From: Leuctra nigra
Taxonomy: Eukaryota > Arthropoda > Insecta > Plecoptera > Leuctridae
Assembly (NCBI GenBank): GCA_934045905.1
Contig: OW203765.1
Span: 20,833,409-20,897,408, forward strand
Direction of reading: 5' to 3'
Length of the DNA stretch: 64,000 nt
Shown in pieces: positions 33,453-61,839 of the stretch (position 1 is the stretch's first letter; each line of letters opens with the position of its first letter). A model generated the notes under the pieces. The model was not told the DNA's origin. It did no database searches and saw only the letters and a program-made list of their open reading frames with translations. Made by a program: the position numbers and the translations under genes.

Positions 33453-36002
33453 TTCAACATCCATTGACAGTTCGATATTTTGAAAATTAAATCGTTCCAT
33501 TTTTCATCCCGCATCGAATCAACATGGCGGCGAGATCAAGTCCGTTCCGTCCAGTAGGCCGTTCTATTCAACACTTTGCGTAACAAATGAAGATCAAGAA
33601 AGCGCGGCAAAATCCTGCGTCACTTTATAATTTTAGAATGAATGGTTCTGAAATGATGGGACATTATGAACAGTTATGTAATTAAGTTATGTAAGCATGT
33701 ATTCTCTGATAGCACTATCTACCACGCAAGAAGGGGAATAGGATCTACATGTTAAGGCTCCATTTATGGGAACGATTTTAAATCTCCACAATTTTTAAAG
33801 GTGAATCTGGACAATTTTTTTATTCAGAACAAATTCTGTGTGTACTTTGAGATCTTCATAAGCTTTAAACGCATAAGTTCATAAATAATTGGAGCCTTTT
33901 TATATGGATTATGATCCCTTTTTCTCTATGGAACAGAAATTATCATTGTATTTTAATATATTTTTCTTGGTCTCGCTTTGTCATAATCATGATCTCTATA
34001 TATTTTGTATTTTATGTCACATTTACAACAAATTCATGGCCCAACCAATCACATTCTCAGCGTCGCATAATGTCCCCCTAACTTCTTTCTGTCGCATTAA
34101 TAATATATTATGTCTCTCTGTCTTCATAGCCGATTAGTATTTAATAATAGCTGTTTTATATTGTTAATGAATTATTGTACAACTAATTATAGTATCTTAA
34201 TGTTTCTCACACTGTCAATTCAGATTCTACCAAGAGAGAGGGAGGGAATAGAATCTACATAAATGGTATCCATGCTTATGGTTCATAATATACGTTTCAT
34301 GTACGTTAGTCAAATTTATTTAGAATTTTTGCATCTTGTGGACATTTTATCTGTAAAAACTCACAAATTACCAAATGGAGCCTTTTTATGTGAATTCTTT
34401 TCCCATTCTCCCGCGGAATGAAATATACCAATAGTACCTACTATTCTATTCTGGATCTAGTATATTTCTTTGGTGATGCATTTCGCAATCGCACCAGGTT
34501 ATATACCTAGATAAGAACAACTTGTAGCATTTTTCTTGTTAGATTAAAATTCAATCGACACATTGGTGTAACTTTCTTAAAAATAAAATTTCTTATTTTT
34601 ACTGTCAATGGGCTTTTACTAACCTAGGTATTCCCTGAGCCAATGATTGATAATGCGAATCGAACATGTTTTGGCTTCACTGTAGATTCATCAAGGCGAA
34701 TGACGAAAATGTCACGATGGAGTAGGGGAATTAAAGGAACACATTATCCAGTTCATTTATGGGAACAGAACAGATGGGGGATTTTATGAATTTGTAATTT
34801 TTTAAAAGTCAATTTTGAGTTGGGGAAACTGGATTGGCTCGAGCAGAAGCGGACTTTTGACAACATTCAAATTGATAAATAAATCATTCCAAAGAACTGG
34901 AGCCATATTATGTGTATTTTATCTACTCAGACTCTACTGGGCTTTTGAGAACACGTATTTAGAGGCAAAAAGGTCAACCAATGACTAATGAGATTGAGGA
35001 ATGAAAACTGTTTCCATATTGAAATTTGTAAAGCGTATAAAATATTCCAAGAAAGATACATATGTACAACCATTGAACATTTTTGTGGAGCTCCACAATA
35101 TTGACATGGCACGGCGCCCCCCACCCTGTCCAGCAGGGCGTTTTTTGGTTTTTGGAAACTTTGAAATCAATTTTGAGAAGTTTTGAGGTGTATTTTGTTG
35201 AAATATTCATTGATTTTTTAAATTTGACACTTTAGGGTGGTGGAATGCATGCCTCCACCTTGCCCCGCAGGGCATTTTTTGGTTTTTTAACACTTTGAAA
35301 TGAGTTTTTTGTTTACAAAATAAAACTAGCAAAAAGTTTATGATTTATGACATCCATGGGGGGAGGGGAGGAAACCCGCGCCCCCCTGTGGACGCCCATG
35401 ATGACAACCCTAAATCATTCCCCAATATCATATACTAGTTACTCTTCTCCTGTAGGGTAATATTGTCTCTTGTGTCTCTAATTTATAATACAATTCCATG
35501 TGCAGTTTGATTTCCAGACACCTCAGTCACCATTTCAACAATAGATATTAATTATGTAAAACAGGGACTTGGGTACCTGGAAATAAAACTGTGTGCTTTT
35601 ATTTGAAAGCAGAGCCACAGAGATTATATTTTAAATTGTTTTATACAATTCAAAAGAAAATCGATTAACGGAGACTTTGTGATTTTTTTAATATCCTATA
35701 TTTTCATTTTTTTTTTAGTTTTTGTATCTGTTCATTTGATTCTTCTATTTTAAAATTGTGTTTTACCTATTTTTTCTAATTTTCCAACCCAATATTATAG
35801 AACAAATAATTTTATAGAGAAAACTAAAATTAAAAGTTAAAACGTCGGTCATTGCAAAATCTTTTGTATTTAATGTGAATTCAGCTGAATCAATTTTGTA
35901 GTGGCGTAATTCCTCATGGGGAACATTCATTACTTCAAAGAATAGCCCTCCCAAAATTGAAACAAGCCCCAGGAAGAAAGTCCTTCGGAAGCAAACATCA
36001 AC
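33453..36002. other. 3' region of the membrane-protein gene and repeat-only spacer
   Basis: Three diverged units (about 33745-33930, 34240-34420 and 34735-34920) share the words atttatgggaac or ccatgcttatggttc, an AT-rich middle and ggagcctttttatgtg. From 35100 to 35300 two hairpin-plus-T modules (ccagcagggcgtttttt and gccccgcagggcatttttt) follow one another. No gene is seen. Confidence 0.5.
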
Positions 36003-36627
36003 TGTAGGGGCGGATCCAAGGAGGGGCGGAAGGTGAATCGCCCCCCCCCCCCCCATGATTCCTCCTATAATCTTCAGCAGGTTGATTTTTCATTTAGTCA
36101 AATTTACAAAAATATCGTAATCATGGCTTGTTCATTGGCAAGGTTTAATCTTTGCTCTATAAGTGCCTTAAAACTAAATGTTTACTTCAATATATCGAGA
36201 AAAAAAATCGCCTTTGGCGGCTGAGAGCATGGGCGTCCACATGTGGGTGACTGGGGGGCAAGGATGTCAGGATAGCATAAAAATTTGGTTGTGTTATTTA
36301 CGTATAGTTTAATTTTCTAAACAAAAAACTCAGAAAATTAATTTCGAAGTGTCAACAAACCAAAAAATACCCTGCGGGGCAAGGTGGGGGCACTACCCCA
36401 AAGTGTCCAAGCTCAAAAAATAATGAATTGTTTAACAAAATACACCTCATAACGTCTCAAAATTTGATTTCAAAGTGTCCAAAAACCAAAAAACGTCGGG
36501 GGTTCGCCCCCCACAGCCCGTGGGACAATTGTTTTCCTTGCATTACCTTCACCCCTGACAAAAATTCTGCCCCCTTCATATTTTCCAAAATCGCCCCCTC
36601 CATGACAAGAGGCTAGATCCGCCCGAC
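36003..36627. mobile_element. Probable hAT-like element with GGGGCGGATCC ends
   Basis: Left end ggggcggatccaaggagg, right end, inverted, cgggcggatctagcc. The flanks contain acatcaactg and acatcaagtg, an imperfect candidate duplication. Inside are a C-run (36041-36054) and two inverted hairpin/T-run modules (36361-36384 and about 36484-36510). No protein is encoded. Confidence 0.5.
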
Positions 36628-37414
36628 ATCAAGTGCTCCTTATATGATGCTCTTCCACTCCTTACTTATTTTATTTTTGTACACAAATTTACTTAGTCTC
36701 TTTACTTGCTACAGGAAATAGATGTTCCAAATATAAACAAATTTTACTGTAGCCAAACATCTTCAAGATGCTTAGACATTTAAAAAATACAGTAGGTATG
36801 CAAGTACAATTTCTAGATTTGAAGAATCAATTCCTAATGAATAAATGCATAATAGAGAGAATAAATGTTGATGAAAAGGAATGAGGATGAGGATTGGAAT
36901 GGTGCTCAAGAAAATAATCAACTACATCGATCATACTTCATAAATCCGGTCAACCTATGCAGTGTATCAATCTTCGATCCCCGTACATCGACAGATAAGT
37001 CGATTGTTACACTACGGAAGCGTTCCGCACTCGTTTATTAACTTCTGGATCTACAACCATATATGATACCACAGATTATAATTATAATTGATTAGGTAGA
37101 CATCGGAGGCATTTTCCTCCAACGAGTTATAGCTTAAAGTTATTAGCATCATAGTATTATGCAAGCTGTATCTAGGTACACATAGATTACACATTAAGAA
37201 TTGTCGCTGTGTTCAGCCTAATCGTAATCGGTATGATTAGATATTGTAATACGTTTATCTTTCTGGCCTGCTCTGTAACGTCGTCTCGTTTTCTTGCCAC
37301 ATTATATCAAGAAAATAGAAAACAGTTGCAGAATGCAAGTCAGGTGACAGAAGACTTCCAAAATCAAACTATATATATATATATCGGTTATAAAAAGTGT
37401 CGAAGGGCAACGTC
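36628..37414. other. Spacer downstream of U2AF50, no gene seen
   Basis: This should contain the 3' UTR of U2AF50 on the minus strand, but no canonical AATAAA is evident close to the stop codon. A short (AT)n run lies at about 37371-37384. Confidence 0.45.
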
Positions 37415-52478
<15,064 letters not shown>

Positions 52479-52817
52479 TATAAAATCGATATCGGTGCAC
52501 CTTCCTGGCTTTAAATCACTGTCTAATTCTTACTATTTAGTTTTTAAAAGCAATTTTTCAATCAACCGGCCGATTCCAATCTTCAGATATTGAGAAATTA
52601 CAAGATGGCGCCTGAAAGAAAAGTGAAAATCTCCCATTCAACAAATATTTGATTTCAGCTCACTCATGTGGGATAATATAGAACTATACATAAAGTGAAG
52701 GTAGCTCCACAGAACGGGCATTTCACTATTTTGACAGCTCAACAAATGGCTTTTGACAAGTGTTGGGCGAAATGTGTTGCGTGCACTGAACTTTTATTTT
52801 AATTTTAATTGTAAGAA
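52479..52817. promoter_or_regulatory. Shared divergent promoter region of U2AF50 and ANKRD40
   Basis: Only 339 bp separate the two start codons, which face away from each other, so both promoters and both 5' UTRs must fit in or overlap here unless upstream non-coding exons exist. No TATA box is placed convincingly. The word aagatggcgcc (52603-52613), close to YY1-type initiator motifs (AAGATGGCGGC), lies near the middle. Confidence 0.55.
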
Positions 52818-54338
52818 ATGAATAAAGTGAAAGCATTAGAAGAATCTTTTCGTGAATCAGCTTGCATAGGAGACATTGATACAATAGAAGAACTGTTAAC
52901 AACAGGAATAAATGTGAATTCCAAGCACGACATTAATGGCTGGTTAGTTGGTATAGGTACCTACTTACATCTTAAAAATTTCCTTAATTATTGTCAATTA
53001 AATTAATTCGATATTTTATCCAAGGACTGCACTACACTGGGCTGCCAAGCGAGGTCATAAAGACATTGTGTCTCTTTTACTCCACAATGGGGCCAACACG
53101 GAGCTTCTAACTTGCAATGGTGAAACACCTAGCGCACTTTGTAGTAATCTCGATATTCTCAAACTTCTGGACTCCGACATCTCGGTTGTGCCTGCTAAAA
53201 GCCAGCCACTACCAATCACGCCAAACTATTTAAAAAATCCACCTCTGAATGGTAAAGTTGATGTTGAAAATAAAATGATATCTCGAAAGCACTCGAAGGG
53301 CGATGCCGTCTCGAGCCAGAATATTGGTGGAAGCAATGTTCAAATGCAGATGCCAAGTGTTAGCAGTGTTACTACTCTAAATGATGGTATGTAGCCTATC
53401 AATTTGTATATTTTCCTTAAGGTTAATAGTTTTTTCCAATAAAATTTAATTTTAGTCATCTTACATTTTAAAACCTTAAATAGGTAGGTAGGTATCTATT
53501 TTGCATGTTTTTGTTGATATTTTATCAACCTCAAATTTGAAAGTTAATATGTCGCCTAGTGGACTCAAACTAGGTAGGTACTGATTTTACTCGGACTTGG
53601 AACAATTTCCACAATTTCCACATCATCTCTACCATGAGCTCGAGTACAGGTCCGAGTCCACTCGGCAATGATTCTTTTAAACTTGCAGTCGATGTTCAAC
53701 ATTTTATTTACATTTAAATTTCATTACTACCCTATTCAATAAGTTTGTTATATAATCTAGCATTTTGTTGTACAAATAAATAATGTAGAAGTAGGTACAC
53801 TCGGCCAAACAAAACTTGAAAGTTGACCAAATTTGAATGACTGCTGGTCATGTCCCATAACCCATCAAAGCTTGTTATTATCATTGAAATGTGAGGTCAC
53901 CTACTAGAGTGAGACAATGAGATAGCCTATCAGATTTATTGAACATTCAAGTTTTGTTTGGCCAAGTGTACGAGTGTACCTAATCATAAAATCACTTTTC
54001 TTCTTCCAGAGTTGGTACTGAAGGTTCGAGTGGCATACAGCAATGACACGGACTTCATCGAGATCGAGCTTCCTCGGACCGAACTTACGTACTCTCGTCT
54101 GTTGCGCACATGCTGCGAGGAATTGGGCGTCGCGCCGTTGCAAGTGTTCCGAGTGCGCAAGCTTCCGAACACTGTCGTGCGCAAGGACAAAGATGTGCAT
54201 CGATTGACGGACTTCCAGGAAATGGAGATTGTGTTGGCTGTCGATCGCGGCAGGCAAATGGGGGGCGGAAACAGTACGGGGGCTGCAAACGGTTATCAGT
54301 CCATTTCCCAATACAAGAATCAGACGATATTATATTAG
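52818..54338 (+). CDS. ANKRD40: Ankyrin repeat domain-containing protein 40 (271 residues, 3 exons)
   Basis: Exons 52818-52942, 53025-53386 and 54010-54338 join in frame across GT..AG introns. Two ankyrin repeats are seen: residues 9-37 (ESACIGDIDTIEELLTTGINV) and 43-72 (TALHWAAKRGHKDIVSLLLH). A polar linker follows, and from residue 163 comes the block that marks ANKRD40: ELVLKVRVAYSN, FIEIELPRTELTYSRLLRTC, VRKLPNTVVRKDKDVHRL and FQEMEIVL. Vertebrate ANKRD40 is longer, mainly in the linker. The biochemical role is not established; ankyrin repeats suggest protein binding. It sits head-to-head with U2AF50. A GTACACTC MITE ends 38 bp before exon 3, so it carries or borders the branch-point region. 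Confidence 0.93.
53795..53971 (+). mobile_element. GTACACTC-family MITE, copy 3, beside an ANKRD40 acceptor site
   Basis: Ends gtacactcggccaaacaaaa (then cttgaa) and the inverse ttcaagttttgtttggccaa, gtgtac. The core ctgctggtcatg, ttgttattatcattgaaatg, cacctactagag matches copy 1. It is the shortest copy (177 bp) and lies in ANKRD40 intron 2, ending 38 bp before exon 3. Confidence 0.8.
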
Positions 54339-54404
54339 ATATGCGTAGTCTTCATCCCACTGGTATTTATTTAATCTAGGAATAAGTTAAATTAATTTAA
54401 TGAT

Positions 54405-54654
54405 TAATAGAATCAGGGGTATATGCTCTGTACATTTTTATTGGCAACGTTTCGCCGACGAGGCAGTCGGCTTCTTCAGGCAGGACTTGACTACTTGTTG
54501 TAGTCTGTTGTAGTAATTTTGTGGAAACATTTTATATTTCTTTCTTTGTTAGCACCCTTGTCAAGTAGTCAAGTCCTGCCTGAAGAAGCCGACTGCCTCG
54601 TCGGCGAAACGTTGCCAATAAAAATGTACAGAGCATATACCGCTGATTCTATTA
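54405..54654. repeat. Foldback with 93-bp arms just after ANKRD40
   Basis: Arms 54405-54497 and 54562-54654 are nearly perfect inverses. Each contains cctgaagaagccgactgcc, gtcggcgaaacgttgcc, aataaaaatgtac. The phrase gaagaag..gaaacgttgc resembles sequence typical of Penelope-like and some other retroelements, so this may be two head-to-head fragments. The right arm puts an AATAAA (54617-54622) on the plus strand 279 bp after the ANKRD40 stop. Confidence 0.85.
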
Positions 54655-54986
54655 ACATATCAATAAATGGCTCTGAAACTAATGTTAACAATTTAATAAT
54701 TGATGATATAAACATTATGTTTACCTATGTGGTTAGTAGTAGGTAATCTTTTACTGTTGTAGACTGTGGAACAATTTAATTTTTGTACGATTGGGATTCT
54801 GAGGTGTACTTCGTTAATACTATTAATAATCATTATTTTTTAATTTTTATTGATTAATTACTGGTACCTACCTACTACTATATCTATGTACAAATGAAAA
54901 TGGCTGTGAATAGATTTATTATTTACCTATTGAAAGTTTAAATACAAATAATATCTTCCTACTCGTGATATTGGTTTGGCACGTAG

Positions 54987-55360
54987 GTACACTCAAACCA
55001 ATAAAAATCGGTACCTATTAAGGATTGCACAATTGCACAATTGATGCACAATTGACGCAGACGGACGACGGGGACGGACACAATGTTAAAGTCGCCGTCC
55101 GTTCGCGTCCTATTGTGAACAGCCAGAGTGAATATGTCATACCTAAACATCGTACCCGTCGTCCGTCTGCGTCAATTGTGCATCGGCCTTTAGGTTTGAT
55201 GGCATCATCCCATGAAGGCTGTGTTAACGCATCATCTACCTCTAGTAGGTGAGCTCTTATTTCATTGAGAATAACAAGGATTGATTGTCAAGGAACCTTA
55301 CCAGCAGCCAATCCTTTTCCTTTCGAGTACATACCAATTTTTATTGGTTTGAGTGAATGT
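54987..55360 (-). mobile_element. GTACACTC-family MITE, copy 4, with a nested MITE
   Basis: Ends gtacactcaaaccaataaaa and the near inverse tttttattggtttgagtgaat. The core ggtttgatggcatcat, acctctagtaggtgagctc, caaggattgattgtcaagg, accagcagccaatcc is the clearest version of the family. A 142-bp palindromic MITE is nested at 55043. Confidence 0.75.
55043..55184. mobile_element. Palindromic MITE with GC-rich ends, nested
   Basis: Arms gatgcacaattgacgcagac (then ggacgacgg) and the inverse ccgtcgtcc, gtctgcgtcaattgtgcatc are perfect over about 29 bp. A further inner pair (gtccgt) is visible. Confidence 0.85.
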
Positions 55361-55757
55361 TCTAACATTGGATTCTGTTAGTCGAAGCTTACCAGTGTGT
55401 TTTACAAGTAACAGCCTACCGAAAGTAACTGAAAAGTTAGTTGATATAAAAACAGACTTCAAATAGCACATGCCAATAGAGTAACTCTTCCTCTTTAAAA
55501 TAGTATGACACAACATTGTCTAAGTCTCAAGAGATACTTGTGAGGATCGTTGTACCCAACTCTCCAATAATGTTTGAAAAATACTAACATGTTGTTGCTG
55601 CAGTACCCACTTCTTCATAGCCAATACTTCGTTTTCGTAATCATAGCTTGTCCTTAAAGACAAAGGTAGAAATCGGAGGCCCGGTTGTACCAAGTCCTGA
55701 TAAAGTTAGCGGTAGGATGTATCGCCTGAAACCATGGCAATAGCCAATGAAACACAG

Positions 55758-56359
55758 TAGAGATGGGACATCAAATGGAAAATATCGATATATCGAATCG
55801 AATCGAAAGCAAAATATCGATTCAATCGATTATCGAACCAAAAAAAATCGATTTATCGACATATCGAATCGATTTTTAGTAAGAGCTTACAGTGCAAAAT
55901 TCAATAATTTTAAGGAGAAAACTATTCATAAAATTCAAAGTTGATTATAAGTCCGTGTTTTTGTTTCTTGAACCAAAGAGCAGGCGGATGGAACGAGAGT
56001 TGAGACGTCACAGATCAGATTTATGCTTAAAAAAGATGGCGCGAGAGCTCGGATTTGATAGAAGAACGATTTTAGTACTCTCCGATAGCTCGGAACAGGA
56101 AAGAGTCACACCCTCGGAAACATAAATACAAGATCAAAATAAAAAAAATTATCTAGTTTAAATTGTATAACAAAAAAATGCTAAAAACAATGCATTATTA
56201 ACACTTTTGCGAGGTCTGTGGTTTCGATTCGATTTTTCACTGAAATGAATCGATTCAACGATATATCGGAACGAAAAATCGATTCAAAAAATTGATATAT
56301 CGATTGAAAAATAATAAATATCGATATTTCAAAAAATCGAATCGAATGTCCCATCTCTA
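55758..56359. mobile_element. hAT-like element with ATCGAT-rich ends, TAGAGATGGGACAT termini
   Basis: Ends tagagatgggacat and atgtcccatctcta, perfect 8-bp duplication aaacacag (55750-55757 and 56360-56367). Both subterminal regions repeat aatcgat/atatcga words, as in the element at 4840. The centre encodes a short charged frame (RRMERELRRHRSDLCLKKMA) that may be a remnant of a captured or transposase-derived exon; I do not recognise it. Confidence 0.9.
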
Positions 56360-56367
56360 AAACACAG

Positions 56368-57087
56368 CCATCTAGACTGCTTAAGTCCACTTTAGGCTAA
56401 AGTGAACTTTATCTTTCTTATCGGGACATGGTGCAACCCAATGTAAGGGTGTCCGATTTTCGATGTTACATAGATGAGAATCAATTGACCGCCCGAGTTT
56501 GTCGAACGCCTGTGTTATTTGTCAAACAGATGATATATAGTATTGGAGTGATGAGTTCAATGATCTCGCAAATGCATCTCTTGAGACTTGGACAATGTTG
56601 TTTCTTGAAGTCTTTAAGTCAATTAAAAAAAAGTTTATAACCACTTTTCCGTACGGCCCTCATAAATATTGATGATTGAAATCTAGCCTCAGCCTGTAAT
56701 AGCATCAATGTAGTAACTTAGTATGGTGGACCGAAGAATACTATTGTGAACGAAAGTAAATTGCATGCAAATTAATATTATTAATTTTCACCGAATTGTG
56801 GTTGTGAGTGACCAAAGTTTTTTTAAATGTAGGTAGGTATATTCATTGATGAACAGGGTAATTGCAAGACAATTGGGATTAAACTTTTTATTGTACGAGT
56901 ACCTAGATACAGCTCACTAGATTAAATCTTTAATGAAAGATAACATTTGTCTGTAATTAAAGAAATAAAAAAATACTTAAGAATTGTATTATGTAGCTGT
57001 AATTTAATCTGTATTATACCAACGATGTGTGTGTAGGTATAGTAAATACTCGTATATATTAACAAATATTCATACATTTCACACTTC
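56368..57087. other. Spacer downstream of the lysine-rich gene
   Basis: It should contain the 3' UTR of the minus-strand lysine-rich gene; tttatt near 56887 is AATAAA on that strand, about 200 bp past the stop. Nothing else is recognised. Confidence 0.4.
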
Positions 57088-60000
57088 TCACTTGACCTTC
57101 TTCACTTTCTTCTTCTTCTTCTTTTCTGGAGAGGGAGACTTCCCATTGGTCGATCCGTTTCCAAGGGACTTCACAGTTGCAGCCTTGACTTTCTTCTTCG
57201 AGAGTTTCTCCGCAATTTCTTGCTTTGCCTTTATCTTGGATTGCTTGAGTGGAGGGGAAACCGGAGTCGCTGACATCTGAAATGACAATAAGACTGGACT
57301 CAAAACCCAGCCAACAATGTACTAGTATCTACCTTGCCAACTATAGGGATAACACCAGTGTACATTACTTTTCAAACAGGTAATCAGTAATTACTATTAA
57401 TTACTTATTAGGTGCCTATTACCGCTTTGGCGAAAGTTCAACATCCCTTTCGAAGGACGGTGTAACATTTGTCATTTACAGATCTGCCTCCACAACCCAT
57501 GCAGTTAGGACTGAAAACAAGTGGAGGGAGGTCGTCGCTTAAACACAACACCCCAGTCCCTCTGACCCAACAGAAGCAAATAGCAGACCAACCATCCAAC
57601 TGCTGAACTGACCCCATTCAATGTTGCTTTTAAGAGGCCTAGTGGTAAGTAAATGGGAATCGCATGGTTCGTCAAAGCGTTTTTTTTTTTAATTTCTCTT
57701 TACACTGACTTACTTTTGAAATATAATATCAGATAGTAGCGACCCATTACAGCTTAATCTAAGTTCTAAATAATGCCACACACTGGAGTACTTTATGACA
57801 CTTGAAGATTATTTTACCATAAATATTGTATTGAAAACTTTGAGGTCATACTAGAGGTCATAAAATACTAAGGCTGCGTTTCACCAAGATTCTAAACCCG
57901 GGTTAGAGGCGGTAAACCTGGTTTAGAGGCCCCTAAACCAAGTTTACTGCCTCTAACCCGGGTTTAGAATCTTGGTGAAACGCAGCCTTAATTGTAATGG
58001 GTTGCTACCACTGATATATAACACGTGGATTGCTTATCAATGCTATGCGAGTGAAGTCAACATTTTCTATGTCGCCGCCGTAATAACTTTGTGGATTTGT
58101 TTCAAATTATAACTAATGTAACTAAAACGTGTTAATTAACTAGTAAACTAATGACTAATGTAATGATTTAGTTGATTCAAAGTGATTTAAGAAATTATTT
58201 AGATCGTGTAAAAGGCTGTTATAAATAATTTGATGACCAAAAAAAGGAACATTTTAGGAACATTTTTCTAATGTATTTTCGACTTCACTGGACTAATGCT
58301 GAAGCGATTCAATGCGCAATCCACGCAACGAAGTGGAAGTACATGGAGATCAGTGGTTGCTACTTGCTACTAAAGTTCATTCACGATTAGAATTGCAAGC
58401 CGTAATGGCGGCCGTGTAGATACTACTGTAGTCAAATGAACAATTGTATACCTACATATGAAAATATCAATAGAATAATCCAAAACTATGTATAATACGA
58501 CTGTAGATGGAAATAAATCAATTTGATTGAATTTTTCTAATATTTTCTAATAATAATAAAAATAGTGTATTTGACATAATTTATACAATTTCAATAATAC
58601 AAAGAAGAAAGTCTTGCCATTGACAGGGCAGTGTTCAAGTGACTGACCAATGAACGACGTGATCGACTAAAACGTCAGTGAAATTCTTATCGTGAACAAA
58701 CTTTATCTGATTTTTGAAAATTTTGTAAGAGTGAGAGAAATTAAAAAAAACACATTTCGACGAACAGTGCTTTTTCCGTTTGCTTACCCAGGCTTAACAT
58801 CAAACGGCTACATCCAAACGGCTACTTCGATGAAAGCTACAAATAAGTTGACCTACACCTGAATTAAAGTGTTTTCTTACCTATAGCAGGGACTGGAACC
58901 GGAACCCTTATATTAAACATTATTTGGATTCCATAACAGTTCCTTAAGGGTACTTTAAATAATTATTTTCATTGAATTTTTACTTTTACTTAGTAATTTC
59001 TTCCAAATCTCAGATTATTTACTATGCTCTACCATTTACAGTTTTTCAAAGAACATAATATCACCTATAGTCACTCATTATTAATGTTAGACAAGCTGAG
59101 CATGTAAGTTCCCAAAAGTCGGTTTAAAATAAAAAATTGAATAGGTAATTGTCTGAATTTTATGAAACTGATTGGAACCCTTATGGAACCGGAACCGATA
59201 TTTTTAAATACTTGGAATTGGAACTGATATTCATTTGGGTTCCAGTCCCTGATAGTGATTTATAATAGCAAGTTTGACAAACCCTTTTAATTAAATTAAA
59301 ATCCCGTTACTCACCTATTTAACTGGGACACATGATACCTGATATTTCCCCAAAACTATAAACTATAATCTAAACTAGGAAAACGCTCAGTGTAACGCGT
59401 TGATGAGCGAGCACGGGTACGTGCAAATTCTCGTACCGGAAATGCGTACACAACGCAAAGAAAAAATTATACATCCATATTTAATTGAAATATGATCACT
59501 CAATCAATAAAAAAGTATATTATTATGCTTTTCATCGAAACTTGAAAATAGCATCTAAGCACCCTGGTAAATATAGCAAAATCAGATCAATTCAAGTGGC
59601 ACTGGAAAACATTACTTTCGATACTTCATTACTGACAGATATTAAAAATGTCAATAAGTTCATACGTTCTTAACTGATTGGGATGAAATTTTGTAAAATA
59701 AGAGACAATGTTGGTCTTAATGATCATGCAAAATATGAGTTTGATCAGAATTATCGAAACCGTTTTCATTTTTCAGCCTATCAGGAGACATTTATTTAAA
59801 TTTTAACCAATGAATGGATTTCAAATAATTAGGGCCTGCAAACATATAAGGTTGGGTTTACATGTGTGCAAAATTTCAGCTCGATCGAAGAAAAACTCTG
59901 ACCTGTATAGCCAAAATATGAGTTTGATCAGAATTATCGAAGACCGTTTTAATTTTTCAGCCTATCAGGAGATATTTATTTAAATTTTAACCAATGAATG

Positions 60001-61808
60001 GATTTCAAAAAAATTAGGGTCTGCAAACAGAGAAGGTTGGTTTTACATGTGTGCAAAATTTCAGATCGATCGCTGAAACGGTGCAACATGTGTATCGGCT
60101 ATTAGCAGACAAAAAAAAAAAAAAAAAAAACAGAGGTCCGTGCCAAACGAGCCAAAAGGAGACGCTCGCTCAATTACCTGCAACTAAAACAATGGAATCG
60201 TTTGAACGTCTCATTGTCACGCTACAGAGAAGTGGTAAGGAGTTGCCGTCACTAATTTTCAATTCTTTTATTTAACCTCTCAACAGAACCTACCGAAGCT
60301 CAAATAATTTCACACTTAAATTTAAACCAAATCCTTATTGTATTTAATTTTAAATTTTCGCGAGCCTTATTTACAACTGATTTATGTTGTTAAGGGACTT
60401 GACTTTTCTGCTGTCTCCGTTCTGGTACACAGAGCAAAGCTGGTCTACCTAACATCACTCACAAAAAGAATACGGAGCAGGGCCAGCAAATGTAATAAAA
60501 CGGGACGTTAAAAGGTACCTAGCTCGAAACCGAAATATATCGAGGGCTGGGTATCTGATTTTCAGTTTTACCACAGGTGTTATCCCTAGTCCGAAGTACA
60601 CGAATATGTACCTTGCTTTTTGGTAGAGGTGAGGTAGCAATGCTGCTCTCCAACATTCTTTTCTTTGATTTACGTTCAGCCTCAATGTCATCCTTTGAAG
60701 ACTTTCCAATGACTGTGTTATCAGCTATGATAAATGTGGGGGGAACTACGTCTGATCTTTGGTCTGGTTTAGGGGTTGCAATTTCTTGCTTAGCTTTCTT
60801 TAGCAGCACCTCGATCAACTTTGATTTCTCTTTCTTTGCTTTGCTAAGCAATTTTTGGGCTTTCCTTTCACCATTCTTCTCAGTCTGATTTTCCGGATCT
60901 TTTTCTCTAACTGTGTGTGTCACCTTTTCTTCATGTGAATCTTTGCTTGTAGCAGCAACATTGGGTTTCGCCGCTGGTTTGCTCAATGGAAGACGGTTCT
61001 TCTCCACTTTCATTTTCTTTTCTTGGTTTTCTTTGATTTTCTTGACCTATGAAAAGAAAGTGATCAATGATCAATAAAGAATCAATACCTAATATTAATA
61101 GAAGCTAAAATTAAACAGTTTACCTAATATCATTCTCTAAATGGCACCTTGCCAGCAACCAGGAAGAAGAAATTCTGCTCTGAGCCTACATTACATTTTA
61201 AATTTATTTTTCTGCCTGCATGCTCAAAATTCATGTTCGTGCCTTAGTTATGGGTCAATGTATACAGAAGCTATACTTGTCAGTTCTGAACTATGTCAAA
61301 TAGATAATGTCAAATAAATCAAGTGTTGGTCTGGATTCATACACTGCATTCACTAAAATTAATTGTTATTGATAATTAATTGTTTAGTCCTGCTAATTTA
61401 AGCGAGCGGAGCGAGCGTCTCCACTTGACTCTTGCGGCACTTTCTCTGTGTGTGTGTTTGTTTGTTTTTTTTGTTTTTTTTTGCTGGTTCAACCTAGGCC
61501 GCACCGTTCAACGTATCGATCTGAAATTTTGCACACACATTCATCTCATACTAACTTAGACCTGTATAGTTTTTGAGAAAGATCCGTCCATAAATAAAAA
61601 AAAACGTGTTTTCCCATATAAATAGCATTGTAGGTTCGAGGAGTCCGTTGCGGCGGCTCGATGCGCCCCATTCAAAACAACTCGGAAGCAGTCAGCTGTC
61701 GATCTATTATTGTTAGAATACGTAATAATTATTTCTTTACGATTAGATATATTAGTTATAGCAAAACGTGCGAGTTTATACTTAGTTTTTGTATTATTTT
61801 CTTGAAGA

Positions 61809-61839
<31 letters not shown>

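Noticed and set aside
34927..35210. Overlapping frames on both strands around a Pro/Gly-rich segment
   Set aside because: They follow the hairpin/T-run module that recurs in transposons and have no start or splice context.
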